Counted from the first letter of the stretch, positions 51,901-62,479 are shown. The stretch: 64,000 nucleotides of DNA from Azorinus chamasolen (GCA_963576725.1 OY755252.1:52849059-52913058); one strand, 5' to 3'. Numbers and translations are program-made. The notes: generated by a model from the letters alone, not told the origin.

Positions 51901-54900
51901 GACCAATGGACCACTCAGCCGACTGTATAAAGGTGCTTATTATACCCCCCTTTTTAAAAAATGGGGGTATATTGCTTTGCACATGTCGGTCGGTCGGTAG
52001 ATCGATGGTTTCCGAACGATAACTAATAAACGACTTGGCCTAGAATCTTCAAACTTGCTGTGGTGGTTGGTCATGACAAGTAGATGACCCCTATTGTTTT
52101 TGAGGTCACTAGGTCAAAGGTCAAGGTCACCATGACCTAAAATGGTGAAATAGTTTCCGATCAATAACTGCTCAAGGGTTTGGCTTGGGATCTTCAAACT
52201 TGCTGTGGTGGTTGGTCATGACCACTAGATGACCCCTATTGATTTTGAGGTCACTAGGTCAAAGGTCAAGGTCACAATGACCTTAAATGGTTAAATGGTT
52301 TCCGATCAATAACTGCTCAAGGGTTTAGCTTAGAATCTTCAAACTTGCTGTGGTAGTTGGTCATGACCACTGGATGACCCCTATTGATTTTGAGGTCGCT
52401 AGGTCAAAGGTCAAAGTCACCATGACCTTAACTGGTAAAATGGTTTCTGATCAATAACTGCTCAAGGGTTTGGCTTAGGATCTTCAAATTTGCTAAGGTG
52501 GTTGGTCATGACAACTAGATGAGTCCTATTGTTTTTTAGGTCACTAGGTGAAAGGTCAAGGTCACCATGACCTTAAATGGTGAAATGGTTTGCGATCAAT
52601 AACTGCTCAAAGGGTTTGGCCTAGGATCTTCAAATTTGCTGTGGTGGTTGGTAATGACCACTAGATGACCCCTATTGTTTTTTTAGGTCACTAGGTCAAA
52701 GGTCAAGGTCACCATGCTCTTAACTGGTCAAATGGTTTCCGATCAATAACTGCTCAAGGGTTTGGCTTAGAATCTTCAAACTTCCTGCGGTAGTTGGACA
52801 TGACAACGAGATGACCCCTATTTTGTTTGAGGTCACTAGGTCAAAGGTCAAGGTCACCATGACCTTAACTGGTAAAATGGTTTCTGATCAATAACTGCTC
52901 AAGGGTTTGGCTTAGGATCTTCAAATTTGCTTAGGTGGTTGGTCATGACAACTAGATGAGCCCTATTGTTTTTTAGGTCACTAGGTCAAAGGTCAAGGTC
53001 ACCATGACCTTAACTGGTGAAATGGTTTGCGATCAATAACTACTCAAGGGTTTGGCTTAGGATCTTCAAACTTGCTGTGGTGGTTGGTCATGACCAGTAG
53101 ATAACCCCTATTATTTTTTAGGTCACTAGGTCAAAGGTCAAGGTCACCATGACCTTAACTGGTGAAATGGTTTGCGATCAATAACTGCTCAAGGGTTTGG
53201 CTTAGGATCTTCAAACTTGCTGTTGTGGTTGGTCATGACAATTAGATGACCCCTATTGATTTTAAGGTCACTAGGTCAAAGATCAAGGTCATCATGACCT
53301 GAACTGATGAAATGGTTTCCAATTAATAACTGCTCAATGGTTTGGTTCGGGATCTTCAAACTTGCTGTGGTAGTTGGTCGTGACCACTAGATGACCCCTA
53401 TAGTTGTTGAGGTCACTATGTCAAAGGTCAAGGTCATCATAACCTTAATATGTGAAATGTTTTCAGATCAATAAATGATCAGTGGTTTGGCTTAGGATCT
53501 TCAAAGTTGCTGTGGTGATTAGTCATGACCGCTAGATGACCTCTATAGTTGAGGTCACTAGATCAAAGGTCAGGGGGTCTGGGGGGTATACATGTTTTAC
53601 AAACATCTCTTGTTTAAATACTAAAATTTTCATTTCTTGACCAAACTCTTATGTTGTGACCACTCTTTAGAATTGTCTCAAAGACAAAATACAAATAAAG
53701 GAGCTGTTCTTAAATATATTTTAATTTACAAGTTTTATCTATTTCTCAGGTCTAGTGAATAAATCTAATCAAAACAACAGAGCTCTAGATAGTCCTTTAC
53801 TTGATAAACTCTGCCTTTTTAGCTCTGACACCTGGTACAAAGTGATCTATATCATGTCAAAAGCAAACAGAGCAGATTCTGACTCTGACCAGAAGGCTCC
53901 TATTGGAGCCATCTGATCTGAGTCTACTCTGTTTGCAAATGCATGAAAATGCATTTATATGAGGGAAAGGGTTAAGTTTATAACCATTCTATTTTAGATA
54001 CATTCCAAATATGAGATGTCTACAAGACATAGAAGAAATGCTGCGATAGCTGGAGGGGTGGCTGCCTCCATATTGATGTCACCAGTGATAGCTGGCCTGG
54101 CTGTTGGTAAGATTTGTGTTATCTTTCTTACCTGTAAACTGCTACAGATGCTTTATTGATGGCCTTTGTAAACCTTCTAGGGCCAGATTAAGGGCTTAGT
54201 CTAAATTTGCTGTAGCAATTTACAAAGAAATTGTCTAAATTGCTGTAGCAATTTACAAAGAAATTGTCTTAATTTGCTGTAGCAATTTACAAAGAAATTG
54301 TCATATCAAAATTTTCAGTTTATTAGTCCCCCACCGGTTACCGGTTGGGGGACTATAGGTTTGCTCGATTCCGTCTGTCCGTCCGTCCGTCTGTCCGTCC
54401 GTCTGTCACGCTTCTTGTCCGGGCCATATCTCCTACAAAGTTAAGCCAAATTCATTATAACTTCACATATGGAACAATCATGATGAGGGGTAGTGTCATA
54501 CACAAGGGCCATAACTCTAGCATCAATATTTTTGGAGTTATTCCCCTTTTTCATATTTTCTTGTCAGTCTGTCTGTCACACTTCGTGTCCGGGCAATATC
54601 TCCTACAAAGTTAGGCCAAATTCATTATAACTTCACACATTGAAGAAGCATGATCAGGAGTAGTGTCATGCACAAGGGCCATAATTATAGCATCAATATT
54701 TTTGGAGTTATTCCCCTTTTTCATATTTTTTTGTCCGGACAATAACTCTTTCTCTACTGGTTCAATTGATTTGAAACTTCACATATGGAACCCGCATGAT
54801 GAGGGATAGTGTCATGCACAAGGGCCATAACTCTAGCATCTATATTGTTGGAGTTATTCCCCTTTTCATATTTTCTTGTCCAGTTAATAACTCTTTATGT

Positions 54901-57900
54901 ACTGGTTCAATTGATTTGAAACTTCTCATATGGAACAAGTGTGATGAGATGTAGTGTCATGCACAAGGGCAATAACTCTAGCATCAATCTTTTTGGAGTT
55001 ACTCCCCTTTTTCATATTTTCTTGTCGGGACAATAACTTTTTATTTACTGATTCAATGTATGAAAGTAGGTACTAATACCATTCAGGTGGTCATGTATAT
55101 ACCATGGTCAACCACACCATGGGTGGGTGGGGTGGGGAGAGTGGAGGTTTTTTTCAGTCCGGTGGGGGACTCATGTCTTGCATAGCAATACAACATGCCC
55201 TTGTTTTTCATTTTCTTTTGTAAAACGTGATCAGAATGTCAAACAATTTAGATAATGTTGAGACACCGAGTTACTCAGCATCACATCTGGATCCAACTGT
55301 TTGCAGCGCTCATCACTAACTTGCCTCATGGACTATATCCTACAAGCCCCCGAATTGAGATGCCAACTCGCTATCTCAGCCAGATCAAAACTGTTAGACA
55401 TTTTCAATTTATGGTATAGAGAATGAGGTGGTATGTAAAATTGGGAACTTGAGATAAAAATAGTTTGCTAAACCAGCTAAAAAGTTGTTAACTTGTCATA
55501 TTATATATTTATTAGGTATTCAGCAGAATTAGGGTAGAATGTATTTCTTGTTTTGATTTGCTACTACAGTAAAACCTCTCTATAATGACCACTAAATTGT
55601 GTTGAGTAGCTGGTATTTAGGGCAGGTAGCTGCTTAAAACAAGGTGAAAGTAAAACAGAACGCTCCTAGGAGCTTTCTGTTTTCTTTCACCTTGCTTTAA
55701 GCAGCCACCTGCCTTTAACACCAAATACTTGATGTGATTTAGTGGCCGTTATAGAGAGTTTTTTCTGTAGCAGAATAATTAGAATGAGTACATTACTGCC
55801 GTACTTGTGTAAGTATTAGGACAGCCAATCTCCCCTCTCCACCAGTTTATGAAACTAAATAAATCAATTTGGCACCATTTGATAACAAAAGTAAGAAGTA
55901 AGTATAGTGTAGACCCTCTTTAAATGGCTTCTGCATGAAGAAGTGGTTTGATCTGGGTCTGTACTTTTTACCCATGTTTGTCTGTCCTAATACTTAGGGT
56001 AGTTAGTGAGTGAGTTTGGTTTTACGGCACTGCGACACTGAATAGATCATAAAGCGCAGATGAATGATGAGATGACATGATGATGAAGGATGATATCAGG
56101 AAGATGATTTCGGCTAATCTCATTCGCTGCAAAGCAGTGCATGGGATCAAAACCACTGACCTGCCTTCCTTTTAGTTCTTGACAGAGGGATAATCTCCGT
56201 CAAATAAACAAAAACACGCCCTTTGACAATTAAGCCCCAGAACCACGGCAAGGTAGGAAGGTCTCTGGGGTAGGGTAGTTAGTGTAAACTGCAACAAGGT
56301 AAAACAGGGAACGCAGTATTATTCATTGAATGTGCACAAGACTACACCAGGATATATAAATTTAGTAGTAGTATTAACCAATTTGATTATAGACAAGGGG
56401 CTTGATATCTACAGAAGTAACTGTACTTGTCTCTATTTCAGGTATTGGGGTACCAATCCTACTGGGTTATGTGTATGGGGTGGTTCCCATCTCTCTCTGC
56501 AGGAGTGGTGGTTGTGGGGTTCGGACCACCAACAGTGGTGGTGTCAGGTTCGAGTTTGAAGAGAATGAGACTGGTATTCCTTCGGCCATGTATTCAGGTA
56601 ATTGCAGCATATCTTTGATCCAATTTTTTAGCTTGTCTGTTTTGTTTTGTTTTTAAGAAAAAGATACAAGCTATTGTCGTAGCTCCAGTGTCTGTGTTGG
56701 AGATATGACAATTTTAGTAATTGAACGTGCACCTTTATCTGTTATCTTTATCTCTCTATATATTTATAGAGGTCCAGATAAGATGAATAGATTTAAAAAA
56801 AATTCAAGAACAGTTCCTTTATTTATCCACCAAGCCCTATATTGTGACCACTGTTTAGAATTGTCTCTTTGCGACAATTCTAAAGAGTGGCAGGGTTTCT
56901 GCTGTCATTCGCTTCTTTCGCAAATTGCGGAAAAAATTCACAAGTGGCGAAAAAAAAATCAAATCAAGCAGACTTTTTAGCTCACCTGAGCAAAGCTCAG
57001 GGTGAGCTTTTGGGAGACTTGAATGTCCGTCGTCCGTCGTGCGTCGTGTGTCGTCAACAATTTGCTTGTGAACACTCTAGTGGTCACAATTGTAGTCTAA
57101 TCTTCATGAAACTTGGTCAGAATGAATGTCTTGATAAAATCTCGGACGAGTTCGAAAGTGGGTCAAGTTGGGTTAAAAACTAGGTCACTAGGTCAAATAG
57201 TAGGAAAACCTTGTGAACCCTCTACAGGTCACATTTTTAGCCCAATTTTCATGAAACTTGGTCAGAATGATTGTCTTGATAAAATCTAGGAGGAGTTTGA
57301 AAAATGGGTTTTGTAGGGTAAAAAACTAGGTCACTAGGTCAAACAGTAGAAAACCCTTGTGAACACTCTAGTGGTCTCAATTTTAGTCCAATCTTCATGA
57401 AACTTGGTCAGAATAAATGTCTTGATAAAATCTCGGTCGAGTTCAAAAGTGGGTCAAGTGGAGTTAAAAACTAGGTCACTAGGTCAAACAGTAAAATAAA
57501 GGTTGTGAACACTCTAGTGGTCACAATTTTAGTCCAATCTTCATGAAACTTGGTCAGAATAAATGTCTTGATAAAATCTCGGTCGAGTTTGAAAGTGGGT
57601 CAAGTGGAGTTAAAAACTAGGTCACTAGGTCAAACAGTAAAAAAAACCTTGTGAACACACTAGTGGTCACAATTTTAGTGCAATCTTCATGAAACTTGGT
57701 CAGAATAAATGTCTTGATAAAATCTCGGTCGAGTTCGAAAGTGGGTCAAGTGGAGTTAAAAACTAGGTCACTAGGTCAAACAGTAAAAAAAACCTTGTGA
57801 ACACTCTAGTGGTCACAATTTTAGTCCAATTTTCATGAAACTTGGTCAGAAAGAATATCTTGATAAAATCTCAGACGAGTTTGAAAGTGGGTCAAGTGGA

Positions 57901-60900
57901 GTTAAAAACTAGGTCACTAGGTCAAACAGTAGAAAAACCTTGTGAACACTCTAGTGATCACAATTTTAGTCCAATCTTCATGAAACTTTGTCATAATGAT
58001 TGTCTTAATAAAATCTCAAATGAGTGTGAAAGTGGATTATGTGGGGTTAAAAACTAGGTCACTAGGTCAAATAGTACGAAAACCTTGTGAACACTTATAG
58101 CCATTTACATTTATAGCCAAATCTTCATGCAAATTGGTCAGAATGATTGTCCTAATAAAATCTTGGACAAGTTTGAAAGTGGGTTATGTGAGGTCAAAAA
58201 GTAGGTCACTGGGTCATATCTTAGAGAAATCTAGTTTACACTCCAGTGGCCACATTTTTAGCCCAGTCTTCCTCAAACTTGCTCAGAGTGTTTGTCTTGG
58301 TGATATCAAGGTTGGGTGTGATCATGGGTTGGATGGGAATAAAAAGTAGGTCACTAGGTCAAATCTTAGAAAAATTACTTTAGAGAGCACATTTTTAGCC
58401 CAATCTTCAATGGTCAGAATCATTGTCTTGATAAAATCAATATACTAAATCGTTGAAAATCTTGTTCTGCAGAACCACTGCTAATCTATGGTAATCAGGT
58501 GAGCGATTAAGGGCCATCTTGGCCCTCTTGTTTTGTGGCCCATAGTAACATAAATATACCTTAGATGACCCTTGGTTAATCCCCAAATCAGCTGTGTGTG
58601 TTTATTGGCCTTATTTTGGTGATTCGTGTGCTGACCGGGCTGGTCAGCTGTTTATCAATATACAGCCACACACTGGGAGCTACAAATAGCAATATGCACT
58701 TACTGTGATCAATGACCTAGCATAGTAATTAATGAATAACTCCGAACATTCTGAAAGATTAAAAGGTACGAATGATTCGTCCCAGGACCGACTGTACTAA
58801 ATAAATCGAGGTTTGTTGAATTTCATCAAAACATCTATTGCTCGACAATTGGACATGTGATTAATAGCAGCGAGAAGCAGAGAAAGGAGGCTGAGAGTGC
58901 ATGTGAGAAGTTTGGGAGGCAGGTGGTTGTGAATTTGTAGGAGAGGTTTGCTGATGTAGGTGTAGGTAAGAGCCTGTTATAGTTTGTTTGACCAAGCTGG
59001 GTTTTTTTTGAGAGAGAATGAGGTATTATAGGAGAATGTGTAGTGTGTAAGTGGCCATTTAGGGTAGAAGAGTTGTATGTATGCAAATGTGGTTTTAGCT
59101 CACAAGAGCACAAAGTGCTCAGGGTGAGCTTTTGTGATTGCCTGATGTCCGTCGTCGTGCATGGTCCCGCGTCAACAATTTGAACCTTTAAAAATCTTCT
59201 CCTCTGAATCTACAGGGTTCTCAGCTTTCATATTTGGCACATAGCATCATGTGTAGGTCCTCTACAAAAAAGTTATATAAATTATGCCCTTGGGGTCAAA
59301 ATTGGCGCTGCCCTAGGTGTTGCCAGTTTCTTTGAACAGGCTGCAGTTTCAGCCAATTCAAACTGACCATTATTTACTGGGAGATTACACTTCAAGATTT
59401 ACACTCCAGAAAATGATGCACCGGCCGCGTGGCTCAGTGATAGAGCGTCCGCCTGCGGTACGGAAGGTCGTGGGTTCGATCCCCGGCCGTGACAGACCAA
59501 AAGTCGTTAAAAGTTGGTACTAGTAGCTCCCTTGTCTACGCTCGACAATAAAGGTGTAGTTCTAGGACTGGTTGGCCTGGTGTCAGAATAATGTGACTGG
59601 GTGGGGTGCCCTTGCCATGTACCTGAGGCAGGAGTATTCCAGTGAGGCAGCACTATAACTTGTCTCATGCGGGTGCTGTCTGCAAATAACTGAAATACTG
59701 TTGGTCGGACGTAAAACCCAACTCACCAGAAAAATGCAGCTGCAATATTTTTCACTGTGCTCACTCAGCCTCACTGATGCCCAAGACCTCTTTGCTGTTT
59801 GATTTGTTGTTAACATTATGCATGTTATTTGCTGTCCAGCATACTCCAGTAACCCTCTGCACTCTGAGCCAATTACTGTTTAGAAGTCAGAGAATGCCGC
59901 CAGTTTCTCAGATCTCTAGGTCTGAAAAATAAAGATATGGCGTTGTTATAATACTATGGCTATATCACAGCTGGAACAAAACTCATACCTGTTCAGAGGA
60001 ACAGTTGCTTATTTAACCCATTACCTGGTCTGTATTTAGGCCAAATTTCAATACCTACTGAATATTCATTAACAATATAGTTATAAAGAAATATTGAAGG
60101 TGGACATTTTAGAAAGCAAAGAAACAGATCTATCAAATTCTTTTAGAAAACAGAGCAGACCCTGATCTGGGTCTACTCTATTTGCAGATGCATGAAAGCA
60201 CTTTTACATGAGGGAAAGAGTTAAGAGGTCAGTTGATCTATTTAGTCAGAACTTTTTATGTCCTTGCGTAATTAAAATTCCATGGACTCAAATGAGGCCT
60301 GCCGAAAGGGTGGCCAATTTTCTATAGAAATATAGTGAAAACTGAAAATCTTCCCCTGATTGTCTGGTGAGCGATATTAGGGCCATCATAGCCCTGTTGT
60401 TTATGAATACATGTAGATAGCCTGATTGCATATCATTAAATTGACTTTGATACTAATGATAGTTTATGCATCATACATGTATTGTGATTTTGCACGAAGT
60501 ATTTACTTCATGGATTTTTCAATTGTTAAAATTATGTAAAATTTAGAAATTGAAATTAAGAAAAAATGGTAAATTCTCTTTTTTTAAGCAAAATAACAAT
60601 ATTATAAAACAATACACAATATTTATGCCCCAGATATACTTTAAATCGTGTCTTTGAAAGCACACAATTAAAAAAAAATCAATATCGAAAACATGTGGCC
60701 GAATAGATATATGACCCAGTAGAAAACCCGGAGTGGTCACAACATAGGGGTGGGTTGAAAAATGCTTTTCAGTATCTTGAATACACATATTTATCTGTTG
60801 CCCTGTATTTATGTGCATTTACTGTTTTATTCTTTAGGAGTGGATAGTCAGAGTGTAGGCACTGGTCACCAGGTCCCCAACCCAAGCATTGCTCCAAGTA

Positions 60901-61887
60901 TTGGTGAGGCTAGTGTGGCTATGACAAACAGTATCTACAGTGCTAGCAGTAGTCACATGGACCGAGTGGGTATAAACAGGGAGGAAAGTGACAGAGACTC
61001 GGCCAGCAACCGTGCCATTGCCGGAGCAAGTCTCAACGGCAGTATGTGTGGGAGTACTTACGCTGCAGTCATAAGCTTACAGACCAAGTGAGTATGCCAG
61101 TTTTCCTCTGTGTAAAGATGATTATTTCTTTGTTCTGTCATTTTAAGTATAAAGTGTCACCCATGTCAATCTACCCACCAATGAGGGTACTAGGCACACA
61201 TATCTATTATCATGTTGCATGTTGACCTGTTGTAAGCAGCCTTTTATTATTTGGACACATGAATCTTAAAAAACAGGTGGTTGCTTAATACAGGGCAAAA
61301 GTAAAATGTTGGTCTGCATTAAACTTGAAGAGACGATTCTAAAGAAGGGTCACAACATAGGGTTTGGTGGAGAAATAAAGGAGTTATTCATTATTGTGTT
61401 TAATTTATGCATCACATCTGGACCTCTGAAGAATGATTGATCATTTTGTAAATATGCTCATCTAGGATATGATTATGATGTGCAGTGTGTTACACTAGAG
61501 ATTTAGCCCTTTCATTACTACGAAATCAAAAGTGGGGGCATCAGTATCATGAAGACCCATTCCTAGTTTTGTGTGACCTGCTGTAAGCTGGGTTACACAT
61601 TGGGTCTCTTTTCTATCATGTTTCTGTTAGTCACATGCTTTCACTTTAGCAGGCGACACATGTTCATGAAAGCCTTTGGTCATTGATTTTAAAAAATGCA
61701 ATTTATACCTGTTTTATAGATTGGAAGTTCAAGCCGAATTAGAATCTGATGTACCAACTGGCAAGCGAGCAAGTTTTAGCAGTGAGTCTGCTAATTTTAG
61801 CATTGGGGAGAAGTCCATTGGGGAGAAATCTGCAGCTGGAGATGATGCCAGTACCCGGGGTCTGGCTGGATCTATAGTTAACTACAA
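45334..61887 (+). CDS. RNF19: RNF19A/B-like RBR E3 ubiquitin-protein ligase, exons 1-8, 3' end outside window
   Basis: Eight exons (45334-45956, 48828-49021, 49370-49514, 51484-51646, 53998-54106, 56442-56597, 60838-61087, 61720-61887) join with perfect GT-AG sites and phases into 602 codons plus 2 nt. The protein is a membrane-anchored RING-between-RING ligase (dorfin type). RBR enzymes take ubiquitin from an E2 on RING1, pass it to a Cys in RING2 and then to the substrate. Visible: a basic Ser-rich N-terminus, RING1 from C115 to C162, IBR from C202, RING2 with catalytic C294 in DGSCNHMTC, two hydrophobic hairpins (~337-372, ~389-430), [11 protein letters not shown], and Ser-rich repeats with SHMDRVG and LEVQAE blocks. 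Vertebrate RNF19A has ~840 residues, so the last third lies to the right. The choice between RNF19A and B is not meaningful in an invertebrate. Confidence 0.95.
46003..46273 (+). mobile_element. piggyBac-like MITE in RNF19 intron
   Basis: Starts near GTTTTCCCTGTTCAATATTC (46010), includes the hairpin with CTGATCTGGGTCTTCTCTGT, and ends GAGAGAAAGGGATAACCC. It begins ~50 bp after the exon 1 donor. TTAA flanks are eroded. Confidence 0.6.
46600..48190 (+). mobile_element. Pearl-like element (ATACCCCCAC family), ~10 repeat units
   Basis: Starts ATACCCCCACAAAG, has (GT)n, CGGTCGGTCGGTCTGTTGAC, then ~155-bp units with CAATGAAACTTGACATGATG and 'tgatttccttacagagttat', and ends TTTGTGGGGGTATTAATCAC. 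It lies between RNF19 exons 1 and 2 in gene orientation. Confidence 0.68.
48618..48786 (+). mobile_element. piggyBac-like MITE, internally deleted, before RNF19 exon 2
   Basis: TTAACCCATTACTTCATGAA to GATAAAGGGTTAA, with TTAA at both ends. The right half of the hairpin is missing. Ends 41 nt before exon 2. Confidence 0.72.
48828..49021 (+). CDS. RNF19: RNF19-like exon 2 (IBR)
   Basis: Encodes [37 protein letters not shown] and a Ser-rich tail. The zinc ligands of the in-between-RING domain are all present. Donor GTATGA follows the single base A. Confidence 0.94.
49190..49332 (-). mobile_element. piggyBac-like MITE (minus orientation, left-truncated), before RNF19 exon 3
   Basis: Right end CATCATATAAAGGGTTAA (TTAA 49329-49332), preceded by AATATTCATGATGTCATTAC and the hairpin arm GGGTCTGCTCTGTTTGC. 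Ends 37 nt before exon 3. Confidence 0.68.
49370..49514 (+). CDS. RNF19: RNF19-like exon 3 (RING2, catalytic Cys)
   Basis: [20 protein letters not shown] followed by the catalytic Cys (residue 294), [20 protein letters not shown] and DLHYL. Donor GTAATT. A TA-CAGT MITE starts 18 bp into the next intron. Confidence 0.95.
49534..49616. mobile_element. Truncated Tc1/mariner-like MITE
   Basis: TA-CAGTAGAACCTGTCTTAAGC, then 'gtggttgctcaatttagggc', broken at ~49617 by another MITE. Confidence 0.58.
49617..51338 (-). mobile_element. piggyBac-like MITE split by a hAT-like insertion
   Basis: The left part (49617-49807) runs from the hairpin to TTTGTAATAAAT. The right part (51312-51338) resumes AATAAATATAGAACAGGGAAAGGG. 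The undivided sequence of the same family is at 38310-38335. Confidence 0.68.
49808..51311. mobile_element. hAT-like non-autonomous element, 1.5 kb
   Basis: Terminal inverted repeats CAGTGTCCGACAAAT and ATTTGTCGGACACTG. Host bases AATAAAT occur on both sides, showing 7 of the 8 bp usual for hAT. Subterminal GGTAGCCCACTGGGCTACC and GGTAGCCCGCGGGCT palindromes. No transposase frame. Sits in RNF19 intron 3. Confidence 0.65.
51484..51646 (+). CDS. RNF19: RNF19-like exon 4 (first membrane hairpin)
   Basis: [19 protein letters not shown], then a long hydrophobic run ([20 protein letters not shown]) ending PVWVGRK. Matches the first transmembrane region of RNF19 proteins. Donor GTAAGT. Confidence 0.95.
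51686..51826. mobile_element. Hairpin MITE, CTTTATTTCTCC family, in RNF19 intron 4
   Basis: ATTTCTCCACCAAACCCTAT, ggtgtgaccactcttcagaa, tcgtctc, then a partly deleted inverted half GTGGTCACAAGATAGGGTTT. Confidence 0.72.
51938..53612 (+). mobile_element. Pearl-like element (TATACCCCCC family), ~12 units of ~130 bp
   Basis: Hairpin TATACCCCCCTTTTTAAAAA, atgggggtata, then GTCGGTCGGTCGGTAGATCG, then units with TCAATAACTGCTCAAGGGTT, 'ggatcttcaaacttgctgtg' and 'aggtcactaggtcaaaggtc'. Ends GGGGGGTATACATG. In RNF19 intron 4, gene orientation. Confidence 0.72.
53806..53975 (+). mobile_element. piggyBac-like MITE before RNF19 exon 5
   Basis: Hairpin GCTCCTATTGGAGCCATCTG, atctgagtctactctgtttg and right end GAGGGAAAGGGTTAA (TTAA 53972-53975), 22 nt before exon 5. 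Left end diverged. Confidence 0.62.
53998..54106 (+). CDS. RNF19: RNF19-like exon 5
   Basis: [20 protein letters not shown] then [16 protein letters not shown]. Acceptor ATTCTATTTTAG, 22 nt after the end of a TTAA-MITE. Donor GTAAGA. Confidence 0.93.
54326..55205 (+). mobile_element. Pearl-like element (GTCCCCCACC family)
   Basis: Hairpin TTAGTCCCCCACCGGTTACC, ggttgggggacta, GTCCGTCCGTCCGTCTGTCC, then ~190-bp units with GCACAAGGGCCATAACTCTA and 'ggagttattcccctttttca'. Ends GGTGGGGGACTCATG, ttgcatagcaatacaacatg. Confidence 0.7.
55567..55767. mobile_element. Tc1/mariner-like hairpin MITE
   Basis: TA-CAGTAAAACCTCTCTATAAT and ATAGAGAGTTTTTTCTG-TA, with internal stem GCTGCTTAAAACAAGGTGAA, agtaaaacagaacgctccta and complement. 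Confidence 0.75.
56009..56270 (+). mobile_element. SINE with 14-bp perfect target duplication
   Basis: Starts AGTGAGTTTGGTTTTACGGC, a sequence block common in molluscan SINEs, and ends GGAAGGTCTCTGGGG. TAGGGTAGTTAGTG is repeated exactly at 55995-56008 and 56271-56284, indicating a recent insertion. In RNF19 intron 5. Confidence 0.75.
56442..56597 (+). CDS. RNF19: RNF19-like exon 6 (second membrane region and CRSGGCG motif)
   Basis: [40 protein letters not shown] and [11 protein letters not shown]. The first part is the best-conserved RNF19 segment outside the RBR. Donor GTAATT. Confidence 0.95.
56786..56888. mobile_element. Hairpin MITE, CTTTATTTCTCC family
   Basis: TTCCTTTATTTATCCACCAA, gccctatattgtgaccactg then GAATTGTCTC-TTTGCGACAATTC-TAAAGAGTGG. 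Confidence 0.65.
56981..58530 (+). mobile_element. Pearl-like element (AGCTCACCTGAGC family), ~10 units of 147 bp
   Basis: TTAGCTCACCTGAGCAAAGC, tcagggtgagcttttgggag, GTCCGTCGTCCGTCGTGCGT, then units with TTCATGAAACTTGGTCAGAA, 'gtcttgataaaatctcggac' and 'aactaggtcactaggtcaaa'. Closes GGTGAGCGATTAAGGGCCAT, cttggccctcttgtttt. Three short open frames here are unit artefacts. Confidence 0.75.
58531..59094. other. Intron sequence, nothing recognised
   Basis: Unique-looking DNA. The 92-codon minus-strand frame at 58835-59113 is Ser/Thr/Leu-rich and without a signature. Confidence 0.45.
59095..59300 (+). mobile_element. Partial pearl-like element (AGCTCAC family)
   Basis: TTTAGCTCACAAGAGCACAA, agtgctcagggtgagctttt, GTCCGTCGTCGTGCATGGTC, then one unit as in 37385-37562. 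Confidence 0.58.
59421..59720 (+). mobile_element. Full-length tRNA-derived SINE
   Basis: The head GGCCGCGTGGCTCAGTGATA has a pol III A box (TGGCTCAGTGATA). GGGTTCGATCCCC at 59472-59484 is the B box. The body continues through AAAAGTTGGTACTAGTAGCT to GGACGTAAAACCCAACTCAC. Imperfect duplication CCAGAAAATG / CCAGAAAAATG flanks it. The minus-strand copy at 1506-1753 is the same family. Not a working tRNA, because the anticodon arm does not fold as one. Confidence 0.8.
60010..60232 (+). mobile_element. piggyBac-like MITE, degraded
   Basis: TTAACCCATTACCTGGTCTG, 'tattcattaacaatatag', a short hairpin at GAGCAGACCCTGATCTGGGT, and end GAGGGAAAGAGTTAA. Confidence 0.58.
60233..60730. other. Intron sequence, pearl-tail fragment
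   Basis: 60,300-60,410 resembles a pearl-like 3' end (GGTGAGCGATATTAGGGCCA, tcatagccctgttg). Otherwise AT-rich without features. Confidence 0.4.
60838..61087 (+). CDS. RNF19: RNF19-like exon 7 (Ser-rich cytosolic repeats)
   Basis: Encodes [40 protein letters not shown] and [16 protein letters not shown], all with clear RNF19A counterparts (PSIGE.SV, S.SHMDR.G, LAGAS..GS). Donor GTGAGT. Confidence 0.93.
61225..61395. mobile_element. Two MITE fragments joined
   Basis: 61225-61330 is the Tc1/mariner-like family (GGTGGTTGCTTAATACAGGG, ctgcattaaac). 61325-61395 is the CTTTATTTCTCC hairpin right half (GAGACGATTCTAAAG, ggtcacaacatagggtttgg). Confidence 0.55.
61720..61887 (+). CDS. RNF19: RNF19-like exon 8
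   Basis: [20 protein letters not shown], then [20 protein letters not shown] and [14 protein letters not shown]. The direct repeat [11 protein letters not shown] is specific to this copy. Donor GTAGGT with two bases left for the next exon, which is outside or unseen. Confidence 0.92.
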
Positions 61888-62276
61888 GTAGGTGTATGCT
61901 TGTTATGTACCACAATAGCCTCAAGTTAGAGGCCAAATAAGATGCATAAATTGAAACATTTTCAAGAATAGTGCCTTTATTACTCCACCTAACCTGATGT
62001 TTTAAAACTAATTTTAAACTATTGAAGCAAATCTTATGAAGCTTCACACATTTGTTCACCATCCGGAAAGCTACAATCTGACCAAGCGCCATAGCTCTGT
62101 ATGGCTTTTTTCCACAAAATTATACCATTTAATGGACCCATTCAAACAGATGAGAGTTGGCTCCTGTATGCTTGGTCTTGTTTATATTTCTCCGCCAAAC
62201 CATATTTTGCTGTTACTTATTAGACTTGTCTCAGAGAGAGATGTGCTCAGAAATGAGAGATTTTGCTATATAAGTA

Positions 62277-62479
62277 CAGTAAAACCCCTCTAAACCGGAC
62301 GTTAAATTTGTTTAAATATCGGTATTGGAGACAGGTGACAGCTTAATGCAGAGTGAAAGTCATGCAGAAAGCTCCTCTAGGAGCTTTCTGCATGACTTTC
62401 ACTCTGCATTAAGTAGTCACCTGCCTAAAAGTATCTTAGTTCTTCTATGCTAGAATTCCGGTTTAGAGAGGTTTTACTG
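62277..62479. mobile_element. Tc1/mariner-like hairpin MITE, best-preserved copy
   Basis: TA-CAGTAAAACCCCTCTAAACC and GGTTTAGAGAGGTTTTACTG-TA. A nearly perfect inner stem, CATGCAGAAAGCTCC-TCTAGGAGCTTTCTGCATG, gives a ~90-bp hairpin. Confidence 0.82.

Noticed and set aside
56887..58349. Three similar plus-strand frames with [20 protein letters not shown] sequence
   Set aside because: Same 147-bp pearl-like unit read repeatedly; stops recur in most units.
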